In this document: positions 55,173 through 62,932 of the stretch, piece after piece
Numbering within the stretch: the stretch's first letter is position 1
Layout of the letters: each line of letters starts with the position of its first letter
Source of the DNA: Novosphingobium aquimarinum
GTDB lineage: Bacteria; Pseudomonadota; Alphaproteobacteria; Sphingomonadales; Sphingomonadaceae
DNA: 64,000 nt
Assembly: GCF_009746585.1 (NCBI RefSeq)
Contig: NZ_WRPO01000022.1
Location: 1 to 64,000 of the forward strand
Reading direction: 5' to 3'
Translations under genes and position numbers: made by a program
The notes under the pieces: generated by a model
What the model was told of the DNA's origin: nothing
Databases searched by the model: none
The model's input: only the letters and a program-made list of their open reading frames with translations

Positions 55173-56240
55173 TCAGCCGCACTGGCCCCGATGCAGCAAT
55201 TTGTGATCCGCCAGCACCAGCGCCATCATCGCCTCGACCACCGGCGCGCCGCGAATGCCGACGCACGGGTCATGGCGACCCTTGGTGAACAGCTCGGTCG
55301 CCTCGCCGTCGCGCGTGATCGTCGGCTGCGGCGTCAGGATCGAGCTGGTGGGCTTGAAGGCGACGCGTACCATCACCGGCTGCCCGGTCGAAATGCCGCC
55401 GGCAATTCCGCCCGCATGATTGGCATCGAAGCTGGGCGACGTCTCGCCGGGGCGCATCGGATCGGCGTTTTCCTCGCCCGTCAGGCGCGCGGCGGCGAAG
55501 CCATCGCCGATCTCTACGCCTTTGACCGCATTGATCCCCATCATCGCGGCGGCAAGATCGGCATCCAGCTTGCCGTACAGCGGAGCGCCCCAGCCCGCCG
55601 GCACGCCGGTCGCGACGCATTCGATAACCGCGCCGACCGAAGAGCCGGCCTTGCGCACCGCATCGACCTGCTCGGTCCAGCGCTGCGCAGCCACTGCGTC
55701 CGGACAGAAGAAGGGATTGCGCGCGATCTGGGAAGGATCGAAATTCCTGTAGTCGATCGCGTCCCCACCGATCTCGACCACGTATGCCGAGATAGAAACT
55801 TCGGGGATCACGAGCCGCGCCACGCCGCCGGCCGCCACCCGCGCGGCGGTTTCGCGCGCGGAACTGCGCCCGCCACCGCGATAGTCGCGAAAGCCGTACT
55901 TGGCATCGTAGGCATAGTCGGCATGGCCGGGGCGATAGGCCTTGGCGACCTCCGAATAGTCCTTGGAACGCTGATCGACGTTCTCGATCATCAGGCTGAT
56001 CGGCGTGCCGGTGGTGCGGCCCTCGAAAGTGCCGGACAGGATGCGAACCTGATCGGGTTCCTGACGCTGCGTCGTGAAGCGCGATTGGCCCGGTCGGCGC
56101 GCATCGAGAAACGGCTGCAGCGCGTCTTCCGTGATGGCGAGGCCCGGCGGGCATCCGTCCACCACCGCGCCCAGCGCCGGCCCATGGCTTTCGCCCCAGG
56201 TGGTGAAACGCAGCAGTCGGCCGAAGGTGTTGACGCTCAT
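55173..56240 (-). CDS. aroC: Chorismate synthase
   Basis: A 355-residue FMN-dependent enzyme making chorismate from EPSP, last common step of aromatic synthesis. Motifs: [51 protein letters not shown] (given in part), [17 protein letters not shown], and [17 protein letters not shown] at the C-terminus. The ATG at 56240 gives [12 protein letters not shown], the standard start. Divergent from the small monooxygenase gene with a 111-bp gap. A long open frame on the opposite strand is a shadow. Confidence 0.97.
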   Translation of the reverse strand: MSVNTFGRLLRFTTWGESHGPALGAVVDGCPPGLAITEDALQPFLDARRPGQSRFTTQRQEPDQVRILSGTFEGRTTGTPISLMIENVDQRSKDYSEVAKAYRPGHADYAYDAKYGFRDYRGGGRSSARETAARVAAGGVARLVIPEVSISAYVVEIGGDAIDYRNFDPSQIARNPFFCPDAVAAQRWTEQVDAVRKAGSSVGAVIECVATGVPAGWGAPLYGKLDADLAAAMMGINAVKGVEIGDGFAAARLTGEENADPMRPGETSPSFDANHAGGIAGGISTGQPVMVRVAFKPTSSILTPQPTITRDGEATELFTKGRHDPCVGIRGAPVVEAMMALVLADHKLLHRGQCG

Positions 56241-56351
56241 GGGATCCCCGTCTTGCCCCCGCGCCTTTGTCGCGCAAACGCGCGAAAGTCTACCCGCGTC
56301 GCGCAATCGCGCAATTGTCCGGCCGCCGCCGAAGCGGTAGGGGCCCGGGCC

Positions 56352-56663
56352 ATGTTTCTCGTGGTCTTCCGCAACCGCAAGCGCGCCGATATCGATGCCG
56401 TCGCCTACGAGGGCGATGCCGATCGCATGCTGGCGCTTGCCCGCACGCAACCGGGCTTCCTCGATTTTCGCAGCTACACCGCCGAAGATGGCGAAGTCGT
56501 CGCGATTTCGGAATGGGCGGACGAGGCCAGCGCGCGCGCCTGGGGCCGCCATGGCGAACACGCCCCGATCCAGCAGCGCGGTCGCGCCGAATTCTACGAA
56601 GACTATACGCTGTTCGCGTGCGCGGATCCGCGCATCCACCGCTTCGAAAGGCATGATTCGTGA
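56352..56663 (+). CDS. Antibiotic biosynthesis monooxygenase-domain (ABM) protein
   Basis: A 103-residue single-domain protein of the ABM/dimeric alpha-beta barrel type. [10 protein letters not shown] at the start, [20 protein letters not shown] in the middle and [18 protein letters not shown] are family-typical. Such proteins form dimers and either oxidise small aromatics or act as stress proteins; no specific substrate is evident. Its stop overlaps the next GTG by 4 bp. Confidence 0.75.
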   Translation: MFLVVFRNRKRADIDAVAYEGDADRMLALARTQPGFLDFRSYTAEDGEVVAISEWADEASARAWGRHGEHAPIQQRGRAEFYEDYTLFACADPRIHRFERHDS

Positions 56664-57007
56664 GTATCGACGTTTACGGCATCCCCAACTGCGACACGAT
56701 CAAGAAGGCGCGCAAGTGGCTCGATGCGCACGGCATCGCCTATGTCTTCCACGACTACAAGAAGGAGGGCGCCGACGCGGCCCGGCTCGCGCGGTGGGTG
56801 GAGGAGGCCGGTTGGCAGACCGTTCTCAACCGCCGCGGCACGACCTTCCGCAAGCTTGCCGAGGACGAGCGCGAGGGGCTGGATGGCGAAAAGGCCGTGG
56901 CGGTGATGGCCGCGCATCCCAGCTGCATCAAGCGGCCGGTGCTGGAGTATGACGGCGGCCTGCTCGTCGGTTTCGACGAGGCGGAATGGAGCGCGGCGCT
57001 GGTCTGA
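56660..57007 (+). CDS. ArsC/Spx-family (YffB-like) protein
   Basis: A 115-residue thioredoxin-fold protein. [16 protein letters not shown] has the single active-site Cys followed by Asp-Thr as in the YffB subgroup rather than the arsenate reductases; [11 protein letters not shown] and [16 protein letters not shown] follow. YffB-like members are glutathione-dependent thiol reductases of unclear substrate. GTG start in a GTGA overlap with the ABM gene. Confidence 0.85.
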   Translation: MSIDVYGIPNCDTIKKARKWLDAHGIAYVFHDYKKEGADAARLARWVEEAGWQTVLNRRGTTFRKLAEDEREGLDGEKAVAVMAAHPSCIKRPVLEYDGGLLVGFDEAEWSAALV

Positions 57008-57053
57008 CGCCAGGCGGTCTTGGCCGGCTAAGTACCGCCCCGAACCCGCCGCG

Positions 57054-58061
57054 CTATTTCGCGCTCGTCAGTTCCACGGTGAAGCCGCGATCGCTTGGGT
57101 GGACCACGTGCGCCGCGCCGGCTTGTCGGGCGAAGGCGCCGAGCAGGCTCGATCCGATGCCGCTGTCGGGCTTGTCCACCGGATCGGCGTTGGTACCGGT
57201 GCCGTCATCGCGGATCGAGAGCGACCACTCATCGCCGCGAGCATCGAGAGCGACGTGCACCGCTCCGGCGCGGCTATCGGGAAACGCGTACTTCGCGCAG
57301 TTCGTCAGGGCCTCGTTGGTGAACAGGCCGATGGCGACCGCGGTCTCGCGTGCCATGCTGACATCGCTGATCTCGTGCGTGACAGTGACGTTCGGCGGAA
57401 ACGCGGCGCTGCCGACGCGCTCGACCAGCCGCTGCAGATAGGGCTTCATCTCGACGTGCGCGCCTTCGCCCTGCTCGTCGGCGAGATGGGAATAGGCTTC
57501 GGCGAACGTGCGGACGCGCCCGATCGCGTCATCGAAGGCGAATCGGACAGTCTCCGAGCTTTCCCGTCGTTTCTGGATCTCGAGGAGGCTGGCGACGAGC
57601 GCGAAGTTGTTCTTGGTGCGGTGCTCCATCTCGGCGAGGAGGATCGCGCGCCGCTCGATCTCGGCATCGCTTTGCAAGCGACCCGATTCGACCGCGCTGC
57701 GAAAGGTTTCCGCAAAGACCAGAACGATCAACGCCGAAGCCGCATTGAGCGTGACCCGCGGTATGTCCCTTGCCTCGGCGAATTCGAAGGAGTGGGGGAA
57801 AGGCAGGACGACGTACCAGGCCCAGCCAAAGCTGACCGCCCAGGCGACAAGGCCGGCCTGCCAGTGCCCGTAGAGGGTCGCCAGCAGCACCGTGGGATAG
57901 ACCAGGGCGAAAGGCCCGGCGACAGGAAACCAGATGTCGAGGAAGGTGCGCAGCGCGATCATCGCCAGGCCGCAAACCAGGCCGAAGCCGACTTGTGTGG
58001 CCAGGCGCGGCAGCGGCGCGTTCACTCGCCGGCTGATGTCGAAATGCGCCAGCCGTCTCAT
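57054..58061 (-). CDS. Membrane sensor histidine kinase (DUF4118 + HisKA_2 + HATPase)
   Basis: A 335-residue kinase. Four membrane helices in the N-terminal third (VGFGLVCGLAMIALRTFLDI, FALVYPTVLLATLYGHW, AGLVAWAVSFGWAWYVVL, LNAASALIVLVFAETF) resemble DUF4118 sensors. The phosphoacceptor His lies in EMEHRTKNNFALVASLLEIQ (HisKA_2). The ATPase domain has the N box (NEALTNCAKYAF) and IRDDGTG; a GIGSSLLGAFARQ segment is the G2-like box. This architecture is used in general stress and light/redox signalling in alphaproteobacteria. No response regulator is adjacent. Confidence 0.85.
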   Translation of the reverse strand: MRRLAHFDISRRVNAPLPRLATQVGFGLVCGLAMIALRTFLDIWFPVAGPFALVYPTVLLATLYGHWQAGLVAWAVSFGWAWYVVLPFPHSFEFAEARDIPRVTLNAASALIVLVFAETFRSAVESGRLQSDAEIERRAILLAEMEHRTKNNFALVASLLEIQKRRESSETVRFAFDDAIGRVRTFAEAYSHLADEQGEGAHVEMKPYLQRLVERVGSAAFPPNVTVTHEISDVSMARETAVAIGLFTNEALTNCAKYAFPDSRAGAVHVALDARGDEWSLSIRDDGTGTNADPVDKPDSGIGSSLLGAFARQAGAAHVVHPSDRGFTVELTSAK

Positions 58062-58123
58062 GCCACGTTGTTCATGCCAGAGTGTTCATGAATATGTCCC
58101 GCGCTTTGCCGGACGCATCTGCC

Positions 58124-58150
58124 CGGCATGCTGCCCCGCGCAGCATGCCG
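58124..58150. promoter_or_regulatory. Perfect 11-bp hairpin between the kinase and pnuC
   Basis: CGGCATGCTGC (58124-58134), loop CCCGC, GCAGCATGCCG (58140-58150). It sits in the 266-bp divergent region and is not followed by a T run. It may be a leader structure or an operator; nothing else is recognisable here. Confidence 0.5.
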
Positions 58151-58327
58151 CGCCGCGACCGAGCCGCGCCGACGTTAAGCGACTTCACTCTGGTCGTCGA
58201 CTGCAATCGGCGGCTTCGCGTGGCGTGACCGTTGTCACAAATCGCTTGGCAACTCGAAAGATAGCGGAATACCTGCGGCAGGGCTTTGCGGACCCTTCCG
58301 CGGACACACTGGCTTCAGGAACGCCGC

Positions 58328-58939
58328 ATGACCATCGCGAACATGACCGTCGCCCAATGGATGACCGCGTTGGAATGGCTGGCGGCGGGTCTGGGCGTCG
58401 TCAACATCGCTTTGCTCATCTTCCGCAATGTCTGGAACTTCGCGTTCGGCATCGCCTCGGTCGCGATCTACATCTTCGTGTTCTGGGAAAACCGGCTCTA
58501 CGCGGAAAGCGGGCTGCAAGTGTTCTTCATTGCGGCGCAAGCGTGGGGCTGGTGGATGTGGCGGCGCATCGGCGGGGACGATGATCGAGTTCCGGTGCGC
58601 TGGCTCGACTGGAAGGCGCGCGCCGTCTGGTTGATGGGAACGGCTTCCATCAGCCTCAATCTGGGTTGGGCGATGGCCCGCTACACCAACGCGGCCGCGC
58701 CTTACGTGGATGGGCCGATCGCGGTCGCCAGCATGGCCGCGCAGATCCTCCTCGCGTTTCGCCGGATCGAGAACTGGCTGCTGTGGATCGCGATCGACGT
58801 GGCGGCGGTGTCGCTCTACATCCATCGCGGCCTCTATCCCACGGCAGGGCTTTATGGCGGGATGCTGGTGATGAGCCTCATCGGCCTCAAGGAGTGGGTC
58901 GAGGCGGATCGCCGCGAAACGATCGCTGCGGCCCAATGA
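58328..58939 (+). CDS. pnuC: PnuC-family nicotinamide riboside/mononucleotide transporter
   Basis: A 203-residue membrane protein with seven predicted helices. PnuC signatures are visible: FGIASVAIYIFVFWENRLYAE, QAWGWWMWRR and WIAIDVAAVSLYIHRGLYPTAGLYG. PnuC proteins carry nicotinamide riboside by facilitated diffusion, trapped by phosphorylation, and the next gene is a kinase of the matching type. No thiamine riboswitch was recognised upstream, so thiamine (PnuT) is less likely. ATG 58328 has AGGA upstream. ATGA overlap with the kinase gene. Confidence 0.88.
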   Translation: MTIANMTVAQWMTALEWLAAGLGVVNIALLIFRNVWNFAFGIASVAIYIFVFWENRLYAESGLQVFFIAAQAWGWWMWRRIGGDDDRVPVRWLDWKARAVWLMGTASISLNLGWAMARYTNAAAPYVDGPIAVASMAAQILLAFRRIENWLLWIAIDVAAVSLYIHRGLYPTAGLYGGMLVMSLIGLKEWVEADRRETIAAAQ

Positions 58940-59427
58940 TCAGGATTTGCCTGCATGGCGCCGAGAGCACCGGAAAGTCTACCTTGGCGGCGCGGTTGGG
59001 GTATCCGGTCGTGCCGGAATTCGGGCGCGCCTATTGCGAGGAACGCGGCACCGATCTGACGATGGCCGACTTGCTCGCCATCGCGGAAGGCCAGGACGCC
59101 GCGATGCGCGCGGCCGCCGCGGCCCGCCCGCCCGTGCTCGTTCTCGATACCGATCCGGTGATGACGGCGGCTTGGGCGCAGATGCTGTTCGGCGAAGTTC
59201 CCCCAGCGTTGCTGGCCTACGAGAAGGCCGAACACTACTTGCTGTTTATGGCTGACGTGCCGTGGGTCGACGATGGCACACGCTTTTTCGGTTCACTCAC
59301 GGCGCGGGCCGAATTTGCCGCAATCGCACGCAGCATGCTCGATCGCGCCGGGGTGGACTACGACGTGATTTGCGGAGACTGGCAGACGCGCGAAGCGCAA
59401 GTCCGTGCTGCCATCGCCAGGTTCTAG
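58936..59427 (+). CDS. NadR-like nicotinamide riboside kinase
   Basis: A 163-residue P-loop kinase corresponding to the C-terminal domain of NadR only: GAESTGKSTLAARLG, VPEFGRAYCEERG, VLVLDTDPVMTAAWA. It lacks the repressor and adenylyltransferase domains of enterobacterial NadR. It should phosphorylate nicotinamide riboside to NMN as the trapping step for PnuC. The start sits in an ATGA overlap with pnuC; its TAG stop overlaps the convergent gene's stop by four bases. Confidence 0.85.
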   Translation: MIRICLHGAESTGKSTLAARLGYPVVPEFGRAYCEERGTDLTMADLLAIAEGQDAAMRAAAAARPPVLVLDTDPVMTAAWAQMLFGEVPPALLAYEKAEHYLLFMADVPWVDDGTRFFGSLTARAEFAAIARSMLDRAGVDYDVICGDWQTREAQVRAAIARF

Positions 59428-59726
59428 ATCGCTTCGAGCGAATCCAGCTGCGCACAGGCCTCGCACGGCTCGCCCGCATCGTGCGGGGCGGCGGCCTTGC
59501 GCGAGGCCTTGTCCGCGGTGACGAGCGGGTTCTCGCCCCGGCCCATCGTCCAGTTGCGCCCCAGCCGAACTTCGGGATTGGGCGCGCACCAGATCTCGCC
59601 GGTTTCGTCGATCGCGGTGACCCAGATCAGGTTATGCTCCTGCCCATAGTCGATCATGCCGATCGCATAGCCGTGCCCTTTGCCAAGCACGTGAACGGGT
59701 AGTGTCGGGTTAAGCTGAGTGAACAT
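59424..59726 (-). CDS. Conserved hypothetical protein
   Basis: A 100-residue soluble protein. GYAIGMIDYGQEHNLIWVTA and EIWCAPNPEVRLGRNWTMGR are well-formed and the C-terminus ends in a Cys pair (EPCEACAQLD) that could bind metal. I do not recognise a family beyond small proteins seen in sphingomonads. It is read in the minus direction and overlaps the kinase stop tail-to-tail by 4 bp (CTAG). Confidence 0.65.
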   Translation of the reverse strand: MFTQLNPTLPVHVLGKGHGYAIGMIDYGQEHNLIWVTAIDETGEIWCAPNPEVRLGRNWTMGRGENPLVTADKASRKAAAPHDAGEPCEACAQLDSLEAI

Positions 59727-59911
59727 GTGGTTCCTGCCATGAGGCTGCTTATCAGTTGCGCAATGCGCGCCGTCGCTCGACGGTTCCGCAAAGCGCCGGC
59801 AATCGTGACGAAACCTTGTGAAATGCGACGAACCGATAGGATAAATTGCGGTTTGTTAAGTAATTCGCGCAGGATCGCGAAGACAAACGCCAATTTGCAC
59901 AGTCCGACGCC

Positions 59912-61162
59912 CTAGCCTTCGACGCTCGTCCCGAAGATCGCGGCGGCGAGTCCCAGCAGCGCGAGCGCGGCGTAAAGCAAGCCATGCGCGAGACCGGCTT
60001 CGGGATCGCGGCGCGCGCGCAGAAAGGCGATTGCCGATTGCAGCGCATAGTACAGCGCGAAGGCGCGCGAGGCGTAGCTGACGATCTGGAAGACATCCGC
60101 CACCCAGGTCAGCGTCAATCCGATCGCTGCGAGCGCGAAATACGTATGCCGGGCGTTGAGCCGCCCGCCGGTGAGCTCGGTCACGAGACCGCCCGACCCA
60201 TTGGTATCCGCCACCGCCGCGCTGAACTGGGCCGCCAGTGCCGCGACGATCAGCAGCGGGCCGAGCAAAGCCGAAATGCCCGCCATCAGGTCGATGATCG
60301 CGGTTTCGGTCAGCGGGAAGGAACCCGCCTTGAAGATGAGCGAAAGCAGCGCGACGTAAGCCACGTAGATGGCGCTGGCGATCCACTGCGAAAGCTTCAT
60401 CGAGCGGATCCGCGTGCCAGCATCGTAGTGCTTGCCGAGGTATCGCGAAGTCTCGAAGCCCTGCACCGTGACGATCAGGCCGAACATCATCAGCAGCGCG
60501 CCCAGGCCGCCCGTCGTCGGACTGCTGTGTTCGATCGTGCCTCGGTTTGCCTCGATCCCGCCTTGCACCGCCAGCGCGGCGATCAGCGCGGCAATGATCG
60601 CGAGCTTCAGGCTGACCGTGAGCTGCTCCATCCGCTCGAGCAGAGCGAAACCGCGTAGCAGGCCCGCACCGAGGATCAGCGCATAGGCGGCCGTGGTGAT
60701 GATCCGGCCCAGCAAGTCGCTCGGGCCGGAGAAGATGCGGGCAAAGAACGCGCCGAACAGGTTGAGGTAGTAGGCGACTGAGATCGCATAGGCGAAGGCG
60801 AGCGCCCAGCTCGAAGCCTTCTCGAAAGCGGCCACGGCCACTGGATCGTCGGGCGCACCGTCCCCCTCCCGGTCGCCGTCGAATTCGCCAGGATGCTGGC
60901 CTATGCGCGAGATGTTGTAGCGGATCGCGCCGCCGAAGGCATAACCGGCAAGGCACAGCGCTGCCATCGCGACGACGCCATAGCTGCCGAAACTGTCGAC
61001 CAGGATCGGCCCGAGGATCAGGAAGCCGCTGCCGATGATCGAGGCCAGCGGCGTGATCGTCGCGCGCCACAGCGGCATGTTGCGTAAGCGGGGCCATGCC
61101 AGCAGGGCGGCGGTTGCCAGCCCTGCGGCGATCACCGCGATCTCGATCAGCGTCTCGCCCAA
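59912..61162 (-). CDS. APC-like membrane permease (substrate unknown)
   Basis: A 416-residue polytopic membrane protein with about 11-12 helices. ITPLASIIGSGFLILGPIL near residue 36 resembles the unwound TM1 loop of APC-superfamily permeases (GSGF). MMFGLIVTVQGFETSRYLG (TM6-like) also fits. Hydrophilic loop EFDGDREGDGAPDDP is unusual. Specificity cannot be assigned. The start is a TTG at 61162, 9 bp after the ubiG stop, and the first helix requires it. Confidence 0.65.
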   Translation of the reverse strand: MGETLIEIAVIAAGLATAALLAWPRLRNMPLWRATITPLASIIGSGFLILGPILVDSFGSYGVVAMAALCLAGYAFGGAIRYNISRIGQHPGEFDGDREGDGAPDDPVAVAAFEKASSWALAFAYAISVAYYLNLFGAFFARIFSGPSDLLGRIITTAAYALILGAGLLRGFALLERMEQLTVSLKLAIIAALIAALAVQGGIEANRGTIEHSSPTTGGLGALLMMFGLIVTVQGFETSRYLGKHYDAGTRIRSMKLSQWIASAIYVAYVALLSLIFKAGSFPLTETAIIDLMAGISALLGPLLIVAALAAQFSAAVADTNGSGGLVTELTGGRLNARHTYFALAAIGLTLTWVADVFQIVSYASRAFALYYALQSAIAFLRARRDPEAGLAHGLLYAALALLGLAAAIFGTSVEG

Positions 61163-61171
61163 GGGCCCAGC

Positions 61172-61906
61172 TCAGGCGCGAGTCGCGGTGACGATGTAGT
61201 TGAGCGCGAGATCGTCCGAGAGGTGCAGGCCCTTCACCGGCGCCCAGGCAATGCCGCGCGGGCGGCTCATCGCGAGCCCTGCGGCGGCGAGCAGTTCGCT
61301 CAGTTCGTCGGGCGTGATGAAATCGTCCCAGTGGTGTGTGCCGCGCGGAACATGGCCGAGCCGCTCCGCCGCCTCGATCAGCAGCAGCCGCGAGCGCGTG
61401 GTGCGGTTGGGCGTCGAGAGCACCATGAGGCCTTCAGGCGTCATGGCCGACGCCAGCGCGGCGACGAAGGCGCCTTTGTGCTCGACGTGCTCGATCACTT
61501 CCATCGCGCAGACGAGGTCGAAACCGGTCAAGTCCAGGCCGGCAAGCTCGCCGCAGCGATAGTCGATTGCCAGGCCCATCGCCCCGGCATGCTCGGCAGC
61601 GACCGCAATATTCTCCGGCGCCGCATCGACGCCGGTCACTTGCGCGCCCAGCCGAGCGAGCGGCTCGCACAGCAGCCCGGCGCCGCAGCCGACATCGAGC
61701 GCGCGGCGGCCGGCCAGCGGGCGCAGCGACGCCGGATCGGCGCCGAAGCCCATGTCGATCTCGTCGCGGATGAAGCCGAGCCGCACCGGGTTGAGCCGGT
61801 GCAGCATCGCCGACGACCCGCGCGGATCCCACCAATCCGCTGCGAGCGCGCCGAAGTGCGTGGCTTCGGCTGGCCGAATGGTATCCTGAGTCTCGCTGGT
61901 GTTCAC
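61172..61906 (-). CDS. ubiG: Ubiquinone biosynthesis O-methyltransferase
   Basis: A 244-residue SAM-dependent enzyme catalysing both O-methylations of ubiquinone. FGALAADWWDPRGSSAMLHRLNPVR is the UbiG N-terminal signature, LDVGCGAGLLCEPLARLGA is motif I, EVIEHVEHKGAFVAAL and GTHHWDDFITPDEL complete the family pattern. GTG start. With ubiE and ubiB elsewhere in the window it completes part of the pathway. Confidence 0.95.
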   Translation of the reverse strand: MNTSETQDTIRPAEATHFGALAADWWDPRGSSAMLHRLNPVRLGFIRDEIDMGFGADPASLRPLAGRRALDVGCGAGLLCEPLARLGAQVTGVDAAPENIAVAAEHAGAMGLAIDYRCGELAGLDLTGFDLVCAMEVIEHVEHKGAFVAALASAMTPEGLMVLSTPNRTTRSRLLLIEAAERLGHVPRGTHHWDDFITPDELSELLAAAGLAMSRPRGIAWAPVKGLHLSDDLALNYIVTATRA

Positions 61907-61986
61907 GCGACCGCGAGTAGCAGAGCGACGCGCGGCGATCCAGTCGGCACGATGCCGTCAGCCCGTCGTGGATATCGGCCGTCGAG

Positions 61987-62595
61987 TCAGCCTATCAGGC
62001 ATCCGTCGAGTGCGACCCGAACGGCTTCGCTGGTGTTGCGCGCGCCGATCTTGTCGAAGGCGTTGGCGCGATGAATTTCCACCGTGCGCGGGCTGATGCC
62101 AAGCGCGTTCCCGATGAGCTTGTTGGTCATCCCGGACGTCACCGCGTTCAGCACTTCGCGTTCGCGCGGAGTGAGCTTGTCCAGCAAGCCGCTCGCGACG
62201 GCGCGGCGCAACGGCTGAGAGCCGGCGGCAGCGTCGCTTTCTGGCGACATCAGTCCGAGACCAAGCACCGCAGCGATGTCGAACGGCCAGAGAAGATAGT
62301 CGGTGGCGCCGAGCCGCCCGGCCATGAGCGCCTGACGAGCGTCGGGCTTTTCATGGTAAACGACAAACGGCAGCACTCGTCCGCTTCGACGGACTTGTGA
62401 CAAATAATCCGGAATCGCGTCTTCGCTGTCATGCATGAGAACGAAATCGCAGGCCATTCCCGTACTATCGAGTTCGGCCACGCTTTCGAACGGTTCTGCG
62501 TGAATTTCCTCGCCCAGCAGCAAGTAGCTCAGGGCTGCGCGGCGCCGGATGTCCTCATCGACGATGGCGACGCTCTTAAGATTGGTTTTTGTCAT
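61987..62595 (-). CDS. LuxR/FixJ-type regulator with an atypical receiver
   Basis: A 202-residue protein. The C-terminal helix-turn-helix is a clear LuxR/GerE domain (LTPREREVLNAVTSGMTNKL, ISPRTVEIHRANAFDKIGAR). The N-terminal domain looks like a receiver (VAIVDEDIRRRAALSYLLLG) with a conserved-Lys equivalent (VYHEKPDAR), but the phosphoacceptor strand reads DFVLMHDSED: the Asp is one position off the usual place. It might be phosphorylated differently or not at all. It lies between ubiG and lysC and has no adjacent kinase. Confidence 0.75.
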   Translation of the reverse strand: MTKTNLKSVAIVDEDIRRRAALSYLLLGEEIHAEPFESVAELDSTGMACDFVLMHDSEDAIPDYLSQVRRSGRVLPFVVYHEKPDARQALMAGRLGATDYLLWPFDIAAVLGLGLMSPESDAAAGSQPLRRAVASGLLDKLTPREREVLNAVTSGMTNKLIGNALGISPRTVEIHRANAFDKIGARNTSEAVRVALDGCLIG

Positions 62596-62932
62596 GTCTC
62601 AACCCGTCAAGATGTCTTGTTTTTTTACTTTTCGATGCAGATGGCGATACCCTACCAGCCGTAGCCAAATCACTGTGCAAAGAGGTTAAATTGTTCTTGC
62701 TACCCCTAGGGGTATTCCCATGCGCAAGGCGAAAGGCGGGCGGGCATGGTCGTGCTTGTTAACCATGGAGGATAGCCAGATCCCTCGGTACAGGCAGCGT
62801 GAGGCATGCCGCAGGGAAGGGGCCGGAGACTTGCGAGCGCGTTGAAGCAACGTCCGGCAGTTGCATTCACGCGGACCTGTCCCTAACAGCGCGCCCGACG
62901 CATATCAGCGGACGAAGGGGGCGGAGTCAGCC
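62596..62932. other. Spacer between the LuxR-type gene and lysC
   Basis: 337 bp, no gene seen. TACCCCTAGGGGTA (62701-62714) is a perfect 14-bp palindrome in the divergent region and may be an operator. The part 62630-62700 is AT-rich relative to the flanks and could hold the divergent promoters. No known lysine or SAM riboswitch pattern was recognised by eye. Confidence 0.5.

Noticed and set aside
55191..56663. A plus-strand frame of 490 residues across aroC
   Set aside because: Only its last 103 residues (from 56352) have homology; the rest is antisense to aroC.
58160..58327. Thiamine pyrophosphate riboswitch before pnuC
   Set aside because: The conserved CTGAGA and ACCTGA blocks could not be found in order.
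59727..59911. 62-residue plus-strand frame between the hypothetical gene and the permease
   Set aside because: Arg-rich, no RBS, no recognisable pattern; likely random.
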